Source: Paenibacillus spongiae
GTDB taxonomy: Bacteria > Bacillota > Bacilli > Paenibacillales > Paenibacillaceae
Length of the DNA stretch: 64,000 nt
Assembly (NCBI RefSeq): GCF_024734895.1
Contig: NZ_CP091430.1
Location: 4,172,501-4,236,500, forward strand
Reading direction: 5' to 3'
The translations under genes and the position numbers were made by a program. Below, piece after piece: positions 43,169 to 51,422 of this stretch; the first letter of the stretch is position 1; each line of letters begins with the position of its first letter. Below the pieces are notes generated by a model that was not told the DNA's origin, searched no databases, and was given only the letters and a program-made list of their open reading frames with translations.

Positions 43169-43185
43169 ATTGTATCCGCTTACAT
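43169..43185 (-). promoter_or_regulatory. cre site 2 upstream of the large binding-protein gene
   Basis: On the minus strand ATGTAAGCGGATACAAT matches WTGNAARCGNWWWCAWW at all 17 positions. Together with site 1 it suggests strong CcpA control of importer 1. Confidence 0.75.
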
Positions 43186-43286
43186 AGTGTAGCGTATATC
43201 TTTATCGAGCAGGTGACTTTACGCGGGTGAAGTGTCATGAAAGTATGAATGTATCCGTGTGGGTGAGTGAAAGGCGAAAAGGAATT

Positions 43287-43296
43287 AAAACGTTTT
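43287..43296. promoter_or_regulatory. AAAACGTTTT operator upstream of the large binding-protein gene
   Basis: Within TTAAAACGTTTTTATAAAAA. It lies just beyond the cre sites and just past the 3' end of the GH43 remnant. Confidence 0.6.
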
Positions 43297-43345
43297 TATA
43301 AAAAAGAGTATTGCGTGGATATTTTCCCTCTAAATACAGTTATTT

Positions 43346-44279
43346 CTATACACCGCTTATATTAACACCAAATAAGAGCGTTTTCAATAACATTTCTTCC
43401 GGTTCCCATTTCATATAAAACGTTTTACTCCGTCTGAAACCGAAAATGGGCCAGCTGCTCGTAATGGTAATCACTAGCGAAATCCGATCGTCTGGATAAC
43501 CGCGCAAGAAATTCCATTGCAAGCCGAAGCTGGCGGATGCGAAATCATCGCGTATCGGAGCAGCCGGCCATGGATGCGGAGGCAAGCTGTCTGCAGCCAT
43601 CTGAGTTTCGATCGGCTCGCCGTTGTTCACGATGGGCCATCCGTCCTCACTCCATGTGACGGGAGCGAGGAACGTCTCTCTTCCAAGATGGTGGAACAAG
43701 TAACCCACCGTCCGTGTGGCGAGAAAGACCATCCACCATGAACCGTCATGAGCCTGCACCAAATCACCGTGTCCGACCGTTTGGACGGGATGGCCGATCA
43801 GGCAGCGATGCGTCAGAATCGGATTGTGCGGACAGCTCTCGTAAGGGCCGGTAATCAATTTGCTGCGGGCGATGGTGACCATATGCCCTCTCCAGGTGCC
43901 GCCCTCGGCTGTAATCAAATAATACATGCCGTTGATCGCATACAGATGCGGCGCTTCGCACTGCCGGTCTTCATATCCGCGCCATAAGCTTGTCGCTTCA
44001 CCGATCAGCTTCCCGGTCTCGATCTCGATTTCCCACATGGCAATGCCATCATGTCCGTTATGCTTGGAGAAATACACTTTGCCATCGTTGTCGAAGAACA
44101 GATCCGGATCGTGACAGGCAATAGCCGATATGACGCCAATTCGTCAAATCTTTACTATGATAGATCGGAACACCCGGGAAGTATTCGCAAGTACTTGTGA
44201 TCAGATAGTAATTATCGTCGACTCTGCAAATACTGGGATCCGGATGAAATCCGGTTAGAATTGGATTCGTAAAACTCAT
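43346..44279 (-). pseudogene. GH43 glycosidase remnant with internal frameshifting deletion
   Basis: The start (ATG 44279, AAGGAG 9 bases upstream) reads as a GH43 beta-xylosidase/arabinofuranosidase: F-H-P-D-P-S-I with the catalytic Asp, then [14 protein letters not shown]. It then jumps, in another frame, to [16 protein letters not shown] block of roughly 80-90 residues normal for the family is missing. The later E-A-P-H-L-Y acid motif and Q-W-N-F-L-R survive. After about 43470 similarity ends and the frame becomes random, so the C-terminal beta-sandwich is lost too. An operator copy (43416) sits in that tail. Confidence 0.8.
43416..43427. promoter_or_regulatory. TAAAACGTTTTA operator in the GH43 remnant tail
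   Basis: Perfect 12-bp palindrome. It lies inside the degenerate tail of the GH43 remnant, so this DNA may be promoter sequence that became joined to the broken gene. Confidence 0.6.
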
Positions 44280-44327
44280 GCCAATAACTCCTTGTCTTTC
44301 GTTAATTTCAAAGTTAAGCGTTTTCAA

Positions 44328-44337
44328 AAAACGTTTT
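44328..44337. promoter_or_regulatory. AAAACGTTTT operator upstream of the GH43 remnant
   Basis: Within CAAAAAACGTTTTTACC, 49 bases upstream of the GH43 start. A half-similar AAGCGTTTTC lies at 44317-44326. Confidence 0.6.
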
Positions 44338-44481
44338 TACCGTATTTGTCTTATATCCTACACCGAAAGTTTCAGGATGACAATAACCTATTTTTCCACA
44401 ATTACGAAATTTAGAATAGCCCGGATCGGCAAATACGGTTCTTCAACCCTCAGATAAGGGAAGCGGCTTACTTCTTCATTC

Positions 44482-44520
44482 GGCATACCAGATCCACCCC
44501 AATACCAAACCTGGTATGCC
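44482..44520. repeat. 10-bp perfect inverted repeat downstream of hisS
   Basis: GGCATACCAG (44482-44491) and CTGGTATGCC (44511-44520) with a 19-base spacer. No T-run follows on either strand, so it is a weak terminator candidate for hisS (stop at 44562) or a protein-binding site. Confidence 0.5.
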
Positions 44521-44561
44521 TCGCTGCGTGTCTATATCCGGGCAAAGACGCTCGGCAGCTG

Positions 44562-45836
44562 CTAACGTTTAAGCATCCCGGACAACTCATCTATGGACAC
44601 CTCCAATTCTGTCGATTCCTTCATGTCCTTCAGCCGGATGCTGCCCTTGACGGCCTCATCTTCACCGAGAAGCAGAACGAATCGCATCCCTCTGGCTGCT
44701 GCGGAGGCAAGTGACTTCTTTAATTTGCGGCGGCTCCAATCGATCCGCACGCGAATTCCGGACGACCTCAGCTGTGCTGCGGTCTTGAGCACATAAGGCT
44801 CTGTATCTCCGATGGGAATAAGCAGCACCGTGCGGTCTGCGACTGCCCGATCCCGCTCGAGCAGCATTTCCATAATCGGCTCTATTCCGAATGACAGGCC
44901 AGCCGCGCAGTACGTAATATCCTCCCTTCCCACAAGCTGTCCGATAATCGCGTCGTAACGCCCTCCGCCGCCCATACTCGACGTATACTGACCCGTCGCA
45001 TCGAAGATCTCATATACCGTACCCGTATAGAAGGATAATCCCCGGGACAGGAAAGGGTCGAATTGACAGATGCCGTCCAACCCGGTCTGTTCCAGCAGAA
45101 GCTGCAGAGCCGCAACCTCACGAGCCCCTTGGCTGCCCTGCAGGCTATATTCCTCCATCAGCGCTGCACCGCTTACAGAATCGCGGCTGATCATCGCATT
45201 AATGGCTTCGCAAGCTTCCCTGCTTATGTCTTGATTCATCAGTTCGGTCATGACGCCTTCGATACCGATCTTCGCCACCTTATCGAGGGATAGCATCACG
45301 GACAGCATTTGCTCATCCGGCACCCCTGCTTGCGCTAACAGTTCTCCCAGAAAACGCCTGTTGTTCCACCGGATGACGATCCCGATATCCAGCCGGCGAA
45401 ATACATCGACGGCAAGCTGCATAAGCTCCGCTTCCGCAGCGGGTCCCCCGACTCCAACCACATCGGCGTCACATTGCGTAAATTCACGCAGCCGCCCCCT
45501 TTTCACCGGACCGTCACGGAATACCTTGCCCATTTCATACCGTTTGAACGGAAGCTCCAAACCGGGATACATGGCGACAACTTTAGCGAACGGAATCGTA
45601 AGATCGTAGCGCAAGCCAAGATTCCGCTTGCCTTGGTCCGTCAGCCGGTACATCTCCTTCAAAATTTCGTCGCCGCCCGCATATTTGGATGCCAGCAGCT
45701 CCTGTTCATTGAGGATCGGCGTCTCCATGGCGTCAAAATCATACAGCTCGAACATCTCTTCGAGCTCCCTCCGCACCTTGCCGCGCAGCGCCTGTTCACT
45801 GCCCCAATAGTCGAATGTTCCTTTAACGTTCTGCAT
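44562..45836 (-). CDS. hisS: Histidyl-tRNA synthetase
   Basis: 424 residues, normal length for HisRS. Class II motifs: motif 2 region (Y-E-M-G-K-V-F-R-D-G near 102-111, then R-E-F-T-Q-C-D), the histidine-specific L-S-F-Y-T-G-T-V-Y-E near 265, and motif 3 in G-L-S-F-G-I-E-P. The C-terminal anticodon-binding domain is present (about 330-424). The start is ATG 45836 with GGAGGAG 8 bases upstream; a GTG three codons earlier is too close to it. A leader peptide with three His codons and a terminator precede it, so it is probably attenuated by His-tRNA supply. No hisZ-type shortening, so it is read as the synthetase. Confidence 0.85.
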   Translation of the reverse strand: MQNVKGTFDYWGSEQALRGKVRRELEEMFELYDFDAMETPILNEQELLASKYAGGDEILKEMYRLTDQGKRNLGLRYDLTIPFAKVVAMYPGLELPFKRYEMGKVFRDGPVKRGRLREFTQCDADVVGVGGPAAEAELMQLAVDVFRRLDIGIVIRWNNRRFLGELLAQAGVPDEQMLSVMLSLDKVAKIGIEGVMTELMNQDISREACEAINAMISRDSVSGAALMEEYSLQGSQGAREVAALQLLLEQTGLDGICQFDPFLSRGLSFYTGTVYEIFDATGQYTSSMGGGGRYDAIIGQLVGREDITYCAAGLSFGIEPIMEMLLERDRAVADRTVLLIPIGDTEPYVLKTAAQLRSSGIRVRIDWSRRKLKKSLASAAARGMRFVLLLGEDEAVKGSIRLKDMKESTELEVSIDELSGMLKR

Positions 45837-45871
45837 GCAAGCCACTCCTCCATTTGTTTATCCCGCCAAAT

Positions 45872-45902
45872 AAAAAACGCGCCGGACCTCAGGTCCCGCG
45901 CG
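45872..45902 (-). terminator. Attenuator terminator in the hisS leader
   Basis: On the minus strand CGCGCGGGACC-TGA-GGTCCGGCGCG (one mismatch) followed by TTTTTTA, 36 bases upstream of the hisS start. A strong hairpin (45918-45948, 13 bp) and a CCTGAA/TTCAGG hairpin (45947-45964) lie between it and the leader peptide. Confidence 0.8.
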
Positions 45903-45968
45903 CAATCAGATGCGGCAGGGAGGCCAACGCGATAAGCGCTAGCCCCCCTGAACAAAATTTCAGGTGTG

Positions 45969-46016
45969 CTAACGCTGCTTGTGATGATGAAGTTGTGCGA
46001 ACGCTTTGATAATCAT
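45969..46016 (-). CDS. hisS leader peptide with three consecutive His codons
   Basis: ATG 46016 to TAG 45969 encodes MIIKAFAQLHHHKQR. AAGGAG lies 8 bases upstream. The three His codons (CAT CAT CAC) and a downstream terminator before a histidyl-tRNA synthetase gene are the hallmarks of ribosome-mediated transcription attenuation. The sequence just after the His codons (AAGCAGCGTTAGC) can pair with GCTAGCGCTT further down (45943-45934), which would compete with the 45918-45948 hairpin. Confidence 0.7.
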   Translation of the reverse strand: MIIKAFAQLHHHKQR

Positions 46017-46068
46017 GGGTTCGTCTCCTTCGATCATAATTGCATTTATTATATCCAGAATAGGTGAA

Positions 46069-47511
46069 TTATGCAATCGTTGACGGCCATCCCGGATATT
46101 GGTTCAGATACCCTCCCGCAACCGGTATTTCATGCGGATAGCTTCTCAGGCGGTCGCCATCGAGCGCTTCTTCGAATGCGTACTCTATGTAATAGTCGAC
46201 AAGCTGCTGGCGGCACGACGTACAGAGCTCACGCTGGTCGGCTGCGATATCTTCCAGCTCCAGCGGATCCGTCCTTAAATTAAACAGACTCTCGCGCTCC
46301 CCGTTCGTATGATAGATGTACTTGAAATCCCCCCAGCGCAGCATGAACTTCATCGCCCTGCCATTGCCGTATTCAGCTATGATCCGTTCCCGAATCGATA
46401 TTGCCGGGTCATGACCGACCGCCGCCAAATCCTTGCCCGAAGACTCGGGAGGAACTGCTCCACCAGACGCAACAATTATGGTCGCATACACGTCTTGAAG
46501 CATACAAAGCTGATCTCTGCGTTCCCCTTGCGGCCATTTATTCGGCTGGCTTACGATCATCGGAATTCGCGTCGAAGCTTCGTAATAGGTCCGCTTACCG
46601 AACGCATAATGATCGCCGAGCATTTCACCATGATCAGCCGTAAACACGATTAACGTATTGTCGCGCAGCCCGGTATCCTCGAGCGTATCCAGAATCAAGC
46701 CAATTTGCTTATCGATTTGCGATATGGAACCGTAATAATGCGAACGTATTCTCCGGATATCGTCATCGCTGACACGATCGATCCCATTAACCTTATAGTC
46801 GTTCTGTATCCAGATGGAATAATCGTCCGGATTCTTCTCCGATTCTTGGCGCACCGGCATAGGAATCTCCGACTCCGGATACATCCGGTCATACGGACTG
46901 CAGGGATCGAACGGCGGATGGGGCTTGATGAAGGATGTGAAAATGAAGAACGGGCGGTTCCGGTTGCTGCGGATCAGCTCGCAAGTCCGAGCAGCCGTCC
47001 AAGCCGTCGAGTGCAGTTCTTCCGGAAGCTCGGACTTCTGCGGCACATAATAATTCTCGCTGCGCTTCCCATGCGGTTCAATTACATGTCCGTAACCGTT
47101 CTCGCGAAGATAGAGCAAATAATCATCGTCTTGAATATGAGATGCGATCTCCTCCGAGAGCAGCATGCGGTCAAATCCATAATGCTTCCGGACCGGGTGA
47201 AAATGCATCTTGCCTACCGCGTAGGTAGCGTATCCTTCGCTGCGTACCCGTTCGGGCAGCGGATGGCGGATTTCGTTGAAATCCAAGCTGTTATCGACAA
47301 GTCCGAGCTCGAACGGATTAACCCCTGCAAGGAGTCCATGCCGCGCCGGCACGCATACCGGGGTCTGGCTGTAAGCCCGGTCGAAGCATATGCCGCTCTC
47401 GGCGAGTCTGCGGATATTAGGCGTATGCACGAACTCATTCCCGTAACATTCCAGCACATCCGCCCGCAATTGATCGCACATGATCAACAATATATTCGGT
47501 TGTCCGCTCAT
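46069..47511 (-). CDS. Sulfatase (type I, C-x-P-x-R)
   Basis: 480 residues from ATG 47511, with AGGAGG 7 bases upstream; 17 further codons upstream lack a site. The formylglycine signature is C53-V-P-A-R-H-G. Metal ligands are seen at D13 (M-C-D-Q-L-R-A-D) and in T-A-D-H-G-E. It needs a maturase (FGE or anSME), not present in this window. No signal peptide, so it acts in the cytoplasm, probably on an imported sulfated sugar or choline-sulfate-like ester. It ends 53 bases before the hisS leader peptide, same direction. Confidence 0.85.
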   Translation of the reverse strand: MSGQPNILLIMCDQLRADVLECYGNEFVHTPNIRRLAESGICFDRAYSQTPVCVPARHGLLAGVNPFELGLVDNSLDFNEIRHPLPERVRSEGYATYAVGKMHFHPVRKHYGFDRMLLSEEIASHIQDDDYLLYLRENGYGHVIEPHGKRSENYYVPQKSELPEELHSTAWTAARTCELIRSNRNRPFFIFTSFIKPHPPFDPCSPYDRMYPESEIPMPVRQESEKNPDDYSIWIQNDYKVNGIDRVSDDDIRRIRSHYYGSISQIDKQIGLILDTLEDTGLRDNTLIVFTADHGEMLGDHYAFGKRTYYEASTRIPMIVSQPNKWPQGERRDQLCMLQDVYATIIVASGGAVPPESSGKDLAAVGHDPAISIRERIIAEYGNGRAMKFMLRWGDFKYIYHTNGERESLFNLRTDPLELEDIAADQRELCTSCRQQLVDYYIEYAFEEALDGDRLRSYPHEIPVAGGYLNQYPGWPSTIA

Positions 47512-47701
47512 TGGGATCCTCCTGTGTGAATGGATTGATAATAAGCACATTATCATCTTCAAGAAGCGAGTAGCTAAAGCCTGCTCTATCAGTATACCGT
47601 ACCGGAAGCTTGCAATTAGAGAATGTATATAGCCGATCCCGCCAACATTATGTTGGATTCAGCCAGAACTTCCTTGTGCTCAGCAATGGATTCAAGCAGA
47701 A

Positions 47702-47732
47702 AAAACCTTGCTCAACAAGCGAGCAAGGTTTT
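47702..47732 (-). terminator. Terminator after the NlpC/P60 gene
   Basis: AAAACCTTGCTC pairs with GAGCAAGGTTTT, followed by TT and a C-rich tail on the minus strand, 15 bases past the stop. Confidence 0.8.
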
Positions 47733-47746
47733 GCGTTTCTTCTATA

Positions 47747-48259
47747 TTAAAGGACGCGGCGTGCGGTAATGTAGCGCTTCGAATAGCTCGACAGATTGCT
47801 AATCACAACACCATTGACGTTTTTTCCCGTGGTGTTATGTATGAACTTTCCGTTCCCCATGTAGATCCCGACATGATTGATACGTCCGGGCTTGCTTACG
47901 CTAAAGAAGATCAGGTCGCCTTTTTTCAGATTGCTCTTGCTGACGTACTTGCCTTGCTTGCTTTGCGCGACGGATCCCCATTTGAGATTAACGCCTTGCT
48001 TGGCAAACACGAATTTCGTGAAGGAAGAGCAGTCGAAAATCAGCTTCGAAGGATTGTTCACGCCAAATTTATACTTCACTTTGCCTTTAAGCGATTGCGC
48101 ATAGGACACAACTGCATTGGCTTTCTGTGCGGAAGTTTTGGATGCTTGTACACTTGCGGTTGCCGCTTGGACAGGCTGAGCAGAAGTAATAGTGGCAGAT
48201 AATACGACACTTAAGCAAGCGGCGCTCAGGATCATTTTGCGGATCGTGATGAATTTCAT
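47747..48259 (-). CDS. Secreted NlpC/P60 cell-wall peptidase
   Basis: 170 residues from ATG 48259, with AGGAGG about 11 bases upstream. Signal peptide 1-33 (P-V-Q-A-A). A short Ser/Ala/Lys linker precedes one NlpC/P60 domain with catalytic C77 (F-D-C-S-S-F), H129 (I-N-H-V-G-I-Y) and H141 (K-F-I-H-N). It cuts peptide cross-bridges (gamma-D-Glu-diaminopimelate type) in peptidoglycan. No LysM or SH3 binding domain. Confidence 0.9.
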   Translation of the reverse strand: MKFITIRKMILSAACLSVVLSATITSAQPVQAATASVQASKTSAQKANAVVSYAQSLKGKVKYKFGVNNPSKLIFDCSSFTKFVFAKQGVNLKWGSVAQSKQGKYVSKSNLKKGDLIFFSVSKPGRINHVGIYMGNGKFIHNTTGKNVNGVVISNLSSYSKRYITARRVL

Positions 48260-48477
48260 TCTTGATGTAGCCTCCTCTGGTTGATGGGGAAAGTATAGCA
48301 TGCCTGCGGAGGTGACAAGCCAATTATAAGAAAACACTAATCATCCATTTGATGGAATTCGTTTATGATTGTTTGCAGGTTTGAAACAAGTATTGATTAT
48401 ATGGAAACAACTATCGGGTAATATGAACGTAGTTCAAGATACAACAATCATTCTTGCTTAATGGAGGAGATTCCACG

Positions 48478-49428
48478 ATGAAAACCATTCCTTTGCGTCC
48501 CAAATCCTTTGCCTTGGCTGCACTTGCGGCACTAACGTTTACGCTTCAAGCCGGCCCCGCCGCCGCGGCCGGCACAGAGTCCGCTCAGCCACAGGGGTCC
48601 TTCAATCAGACAGCTGCAGTCAACAGTACGTCAGCGGACAAAGTCATCAATCAATATGAGGCGCTGCTCAAGCAAGGCAAACTGCCGAAGGCGTTCAGCT
48701 ATTTGAACGAGCATATCGATGAAGTGACCAAGTATCAGGCTATGATCCTGGTGCTGCATTTAGAAAATGCGGTGAAGAAGGCTCTCCCGTCTATGGTCGA
48801 CCGGATCGGAAAAACATCGGTACAGACTCAGATCAACAAGGTGTACAAAATTGGCGACAGCTTCGCCGATGTCATCAAACGCACCAACGATAAATCGTTG
48901 AAAGCACTGCTGCAGGAAGCGGCGGACAGCGGTTTCAAGCTGGAAACGGCTGAAGGCTTCTACTTCCCGGTCGTACGGTACGCCGCTCTGCAGAAATTTA
49001 ATCCTTATGTAACCGACGATATCAAAGCTTATATGGACATTATGACGGTCGAATCGGAGAAAGCGAGCGTTAAGGACGCCGGACTCATGATCGGATATCA
49101 GGAATTGGTTAATCGAGCGCTGTCTCAAGAACGTTTCGTGAAACAATTCCCGTCCTCCAACCGGATCGCCCAAGTGAAACAGCTGTTCCAGAGCTACAAA
49201 ATCCTCACGTTCTACGGCGTTAACAACACCCCGCTGTTCGACTATGACACGAAGGTCATCCAGCCAAATGCCAAGAAAGGCTACGGGTTGATTCTGAAGT
49301 GGAACGATACCAAGTCCAGCCCTTATCTGACTACGCTGCAGAAGTTCATGAATCTGCTTGCCGATCAGAATGATAAGCTGACGGAAGAGGTTGAGAAATT
49401 CCGCAAGGCGAACGTTCCGATCCAATAA
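48478..49428 (+). CDS. Secreted helical protein of unknown function
   Basis: 316 residues from ATG 48478, with GGAGG about 9 bases upstream. Signal peptide 1-31 (A-A-A-A). The mature protein is alpha-helical and hydrophilic with no recognised domain. Repeated short helices (Y-E-A-L-L-K-Q-G-K-L-P-K; V-I-K-R-T-N-D-K-S) suggest a TPR-like or all-alpha fold. Alone and convergent with the methyltransferase operon. Confidence 0.6.
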   Translation: MKTIPLRPKSFALAALAALTFTLQAGPAAAAGTESAQPQGSFNQTAAVNSTSADKVINQYEALLKQGKLPKAFSYLNEHIDEVTKYQAMILVLHLENAVKKALPSMVDRIGKTSVQTQINKVYKIGDSFADVIKRTNDKSLKALLQEAADSGFKLETAEGFYFPVVRYAALQKFNPYVTDDIKAYMDIMTVESEKASVKDAGLMIGYQELVNRALSQERFVKQFPSSNRIAQVKQLFQSYKILTFYGVNNTPLFDYDTKVIQPNAKKGYGLILKWNDTKSSPYLTTLQKFMNLLADQNDKLTEEVEKFRKANVPIQ

Positions 49429-49441
49429 TGACCATGAACGA

Positions 49442-49479
49442 AGCCCCTGTTTCCTTCCGTTCAGAAGGAGACGGGGGCT
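49442..49479. terminator. Hairpin between convergent genes
   Basis: AGCCCC pairs with GGGGCT, with an inner TCCTTC/GAAGGA stem. The T-run is weak on both strands. It separates the secreted-protein gene from the methyltransferase operon. Confidence 0.55.
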
Positions 49480-49487
49480 ATTTGCCA

Positions 49488-50063
49488 TTATTCAGGCTTA
49501 CGGTGAGCGGAGGCTCGCCTTTTTCTGCAGCGGAACACCCAGGCAGGCGGGACATTCAACCAGGTGTACCCGGCATCGACGATCGGAAAATGCGCCTGAA
49601 ATTTTCTTCGAAGCAGCGGCGTATATTGGAACGCAACGAATGTGCCGTTATCGGCCATAGCATTGTAGATGTCATGAAACAGCAGCTCCTGCAGGCTTGA
49701 ATCGAAATTAGCAAAGGGCAGGCCTGATATAATCAGATCGAACTTCAACCCCGTCTCCTGCACAACCTCGCCTAACCGAAGGGCGTCATCAAGGATCGCC
49801 AGCTCCGGAAATTTCCGCTTCAGCACATTCCGGAATGCTTCGTTTCGCTCGAACAGATAGAAACGGCTATTTGGGCTCCTTTCCCGCTCGACATATTTAG
49901 TGAATACGCCTGTCCCGGGACCAAGCTCTGCAATTCGATTTATTTTTCGCCAAGGGATCGTAACGGGCAGCATCTTGCGGGTCAGAAAGTCCGAGCTTGG
50001 CACCACACTGCCCACATGAAGCGAATCTGCCAGAAATTCACCGAGGAAAGATGGCTTTCTCAT
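49488..50063 (-). CDS. Phospholipid N-methyltransferase-like SAM enzyme
   Basis: 191 residues from ATG 50063, which overlaps the permease stop by 4 bases. SAM motif E-L-G-P-G-T-G-V-F at 46-54, later S-G-L-P-F-A-N-F-D. Early V-V-P-S-S motif, as in PmtA-type phospholipid methyltransferases that methylate phosphatidylethanolamine (rRNA adenine dimethylase-like fold). It is last in an operon GntR-ATPase-permease-methyltransferase, which suggests a lipid- or stress-linked role. An upstream extension of the frame has no ribosome binding site. Confidence 0.65.
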   Translation of the reverse strand: MRKPSFLGEFLADSLHVGSVVPSSDFLTRKMLPVTIPWRKINRIAELGPGTGVFTKYVERERSPNSRFYLFERNEAFRNVLKRKFPELAILDDALRLGEVVQETGLKFDLIISGLPFANFDSSLQELLFHDIYNAMADNGTFVAFQYTPLLRRKFQAHFPIVDAGYTWLNVPPAWVFRCRKRRASAHRKPE

Positions 50064-50734
50064 ACGATCGCAATCCTTTTCTCCAATAGATAATGGCAGC
50101 CTCCGAAGAACGCCGCGCATAATACCATGATCATTAGCGTAGGCTCTAATTTGGTAACGGCGAGGATCGTAATTATTATGCCAATTAGGAAAGCCAGGAA
50201 GGCAATCATTAGCGGGAAACGCGAAAAAACTCTTCCGAGAAGGCTGCAAAAGAAACATAAAAAGATGACACAGGTTGCGAACAGCACGATCTGCGCGATG
50301 AATAACAGCTTAGCGGCATTGAAAGTAATCAGCGGTTCGGCGCGAAATAGCATACCATCCGTCAACCGGTATTGAATGATCAAGCCAGCGGCCATTATGA
50401 GCGCGTATAGGAATGATTCCACAAGGATAGCAATGTATTTGTACAGGATTAAGAAGACGCGAGGAATCGGTAAAGTTAAAAGCTGATAGATGCTGTGAAC
50501 TTTCCATTCGTCGTTCCAAGTAGAGAAGCAGCGCAGAAACACGATGAAAAGATACACGTAGCAAACGGCAATATTCAGGGTCATCACACCGTTTAGATGA
50601 TGACTGGCATATTGGAATTGAAGGGGCAGCGCGGCAAGCAAGACATTCAAGCAGATCAATGCGGCCATACTTACAAGAATGACACTTCGCCGGTTACGTA
50701 GTTCGGTGAGCAGCAGCCTTCTAAACGCGTGCAT
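50060..50734 (-). CDS. ABC-2-type exporter permease
   Basis: 224 residues with six membrane helices. N-terminal amphipathic stretch (M-H-A-F-R-R-L-L-L-T-E-L-R-N-R-R) typical of ABC-2 permeases, and a C-terminal basic tail. It overlaps the ATPase gene by 14 bases. With that ATPase it forms a two-part exporter; the substrate is unknown. Confidence 0.75.
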   Translation of the reverse strand: MHAFRRLLLTELRNRRSVILVSMAALICLNVLLAALPLQFQYASHHLNGVMTLNIAVCYVYLFIVFLRCFSTWNDEWKVHSIYQLLTLPIPRVFLILYKYIAILVESFLYALIMAAGLIIQYRLTDGMLFRAEPLITFNAAKLLFIAQIVLFATCVIFLCFFCSLLGRVFSRFPLMIAFLAFLIGIIITILAVTKLEPTLMIMVLCAAFFGGCHYLLEKRIAIV

Positions 50735-51422
50735 GTTGATTCACCTCTTTCAGTATATCCATTAACGACATCTTGTGGATTTGTTTGAGCGTTTCGACAT
50801 GACCCTCAAGCACCAGCTTTCCCTCATGAATAAAGACTATATCATCGAGCAATAGTTCGATCTCCGCTATTTCATGGGTCGAGATCAATATGGTCTGGCC
50901 TTCATACAAGAAATCATCCACGATAGCATGCGCAATCTGCGCTCTGGCGAAGGGATCAATTCCCGATAACGGCTCATCAAGCAGCAGATACTTGGCTTGC
51001 AGACTAAGTGCGAGCAGCAGCTTCATCTTCGCCCGAATTCCTCGAGACGCTTCCCGTATGCCCATATGCTCCTTCAGCCCGAAATAATCGAGCAGATGAA
51101 GCGCTTTGTCGTCATCCCAATCCCAATGGATATCCCTCATATAACGCATCGCATCGCCCAGCTTCATCCAGGGATACCAGACGTCGATATCCGGTAGATA
51201 CGTCAGCATGCCTCTGGCAGCTAATCCGGGTGATTTGCCGTCTATCCTAATTTCACCTCGATCCAAACGATGCAGACCTGCGATCGCTTTGAGCAAGGTT
51301 GATTTTCCGGCACCGTTCGTACCTAATAATCCAATGATTCGGCCCTCTTCAATGTTAAGGCTAATATCGTCCAAAGCCTTCTTGCGCCCAAAGGTTTTGA
51401 CGGCACGCTCCACCTGAATCAT
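50721..51422 (-). CDS. ABC transporter ATPase with degenerate signature motif
   Basis: 233 residues. Walker A G34-T-N-G-A-G-K-S-T42, Walker B L-L-L-D149-E150-P, switch His in I-S-T-H-E. The signature loop reads A-S-R-G-I (125-129) rather than L-S-G-G-Q; family members with S-R-G are known, so activity is still possible. Resembles YtrB-type ATPases paired with GntR regulators. Starts inside the GntR stop (4-base overlap). Confidence 0.85.
   Translation of the reverse strand: MIQVERAVKTFGRKKALDDISLNIEEGRIIGLLGTNGAGKSTLLKAIAGLHRLDRGEIRIDGKSPGLAARGMLTYLPDIDVWYPWMKLGDAMRYMRDIHWDWDDDKALHLLDYFGLKEHMGIREASRGIRAKMKLLLALSLQAKYLLLDEPLSGIDPFARAQIAHAIVDDFLYEGQTILISTHEIAEIELLLDDIVFIHEGKLVLEGHVETLKQIHKMSLMDILKEVNQHARV

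Noticed and set aside
29822-44337. Mobile element or genomic island with insertion sequences
   Set aside because: I saw no transposase, integrase, tRNA or long terminal direct repeats at the island edges; gene decay is visible but not a transfer signature.
45837-46030. T-box riboswitch for hisS
   Set aside because: No AGGGTGGNACCGCG antiterminator motif or specifier stem is visible; the His-codon leader peptide explains the region better.
49488-50258. Longer start for the methyltransferase gene
   Set aside because: The extra 65 codons overlap the permease gene in another frame and have no ribosome binding site.
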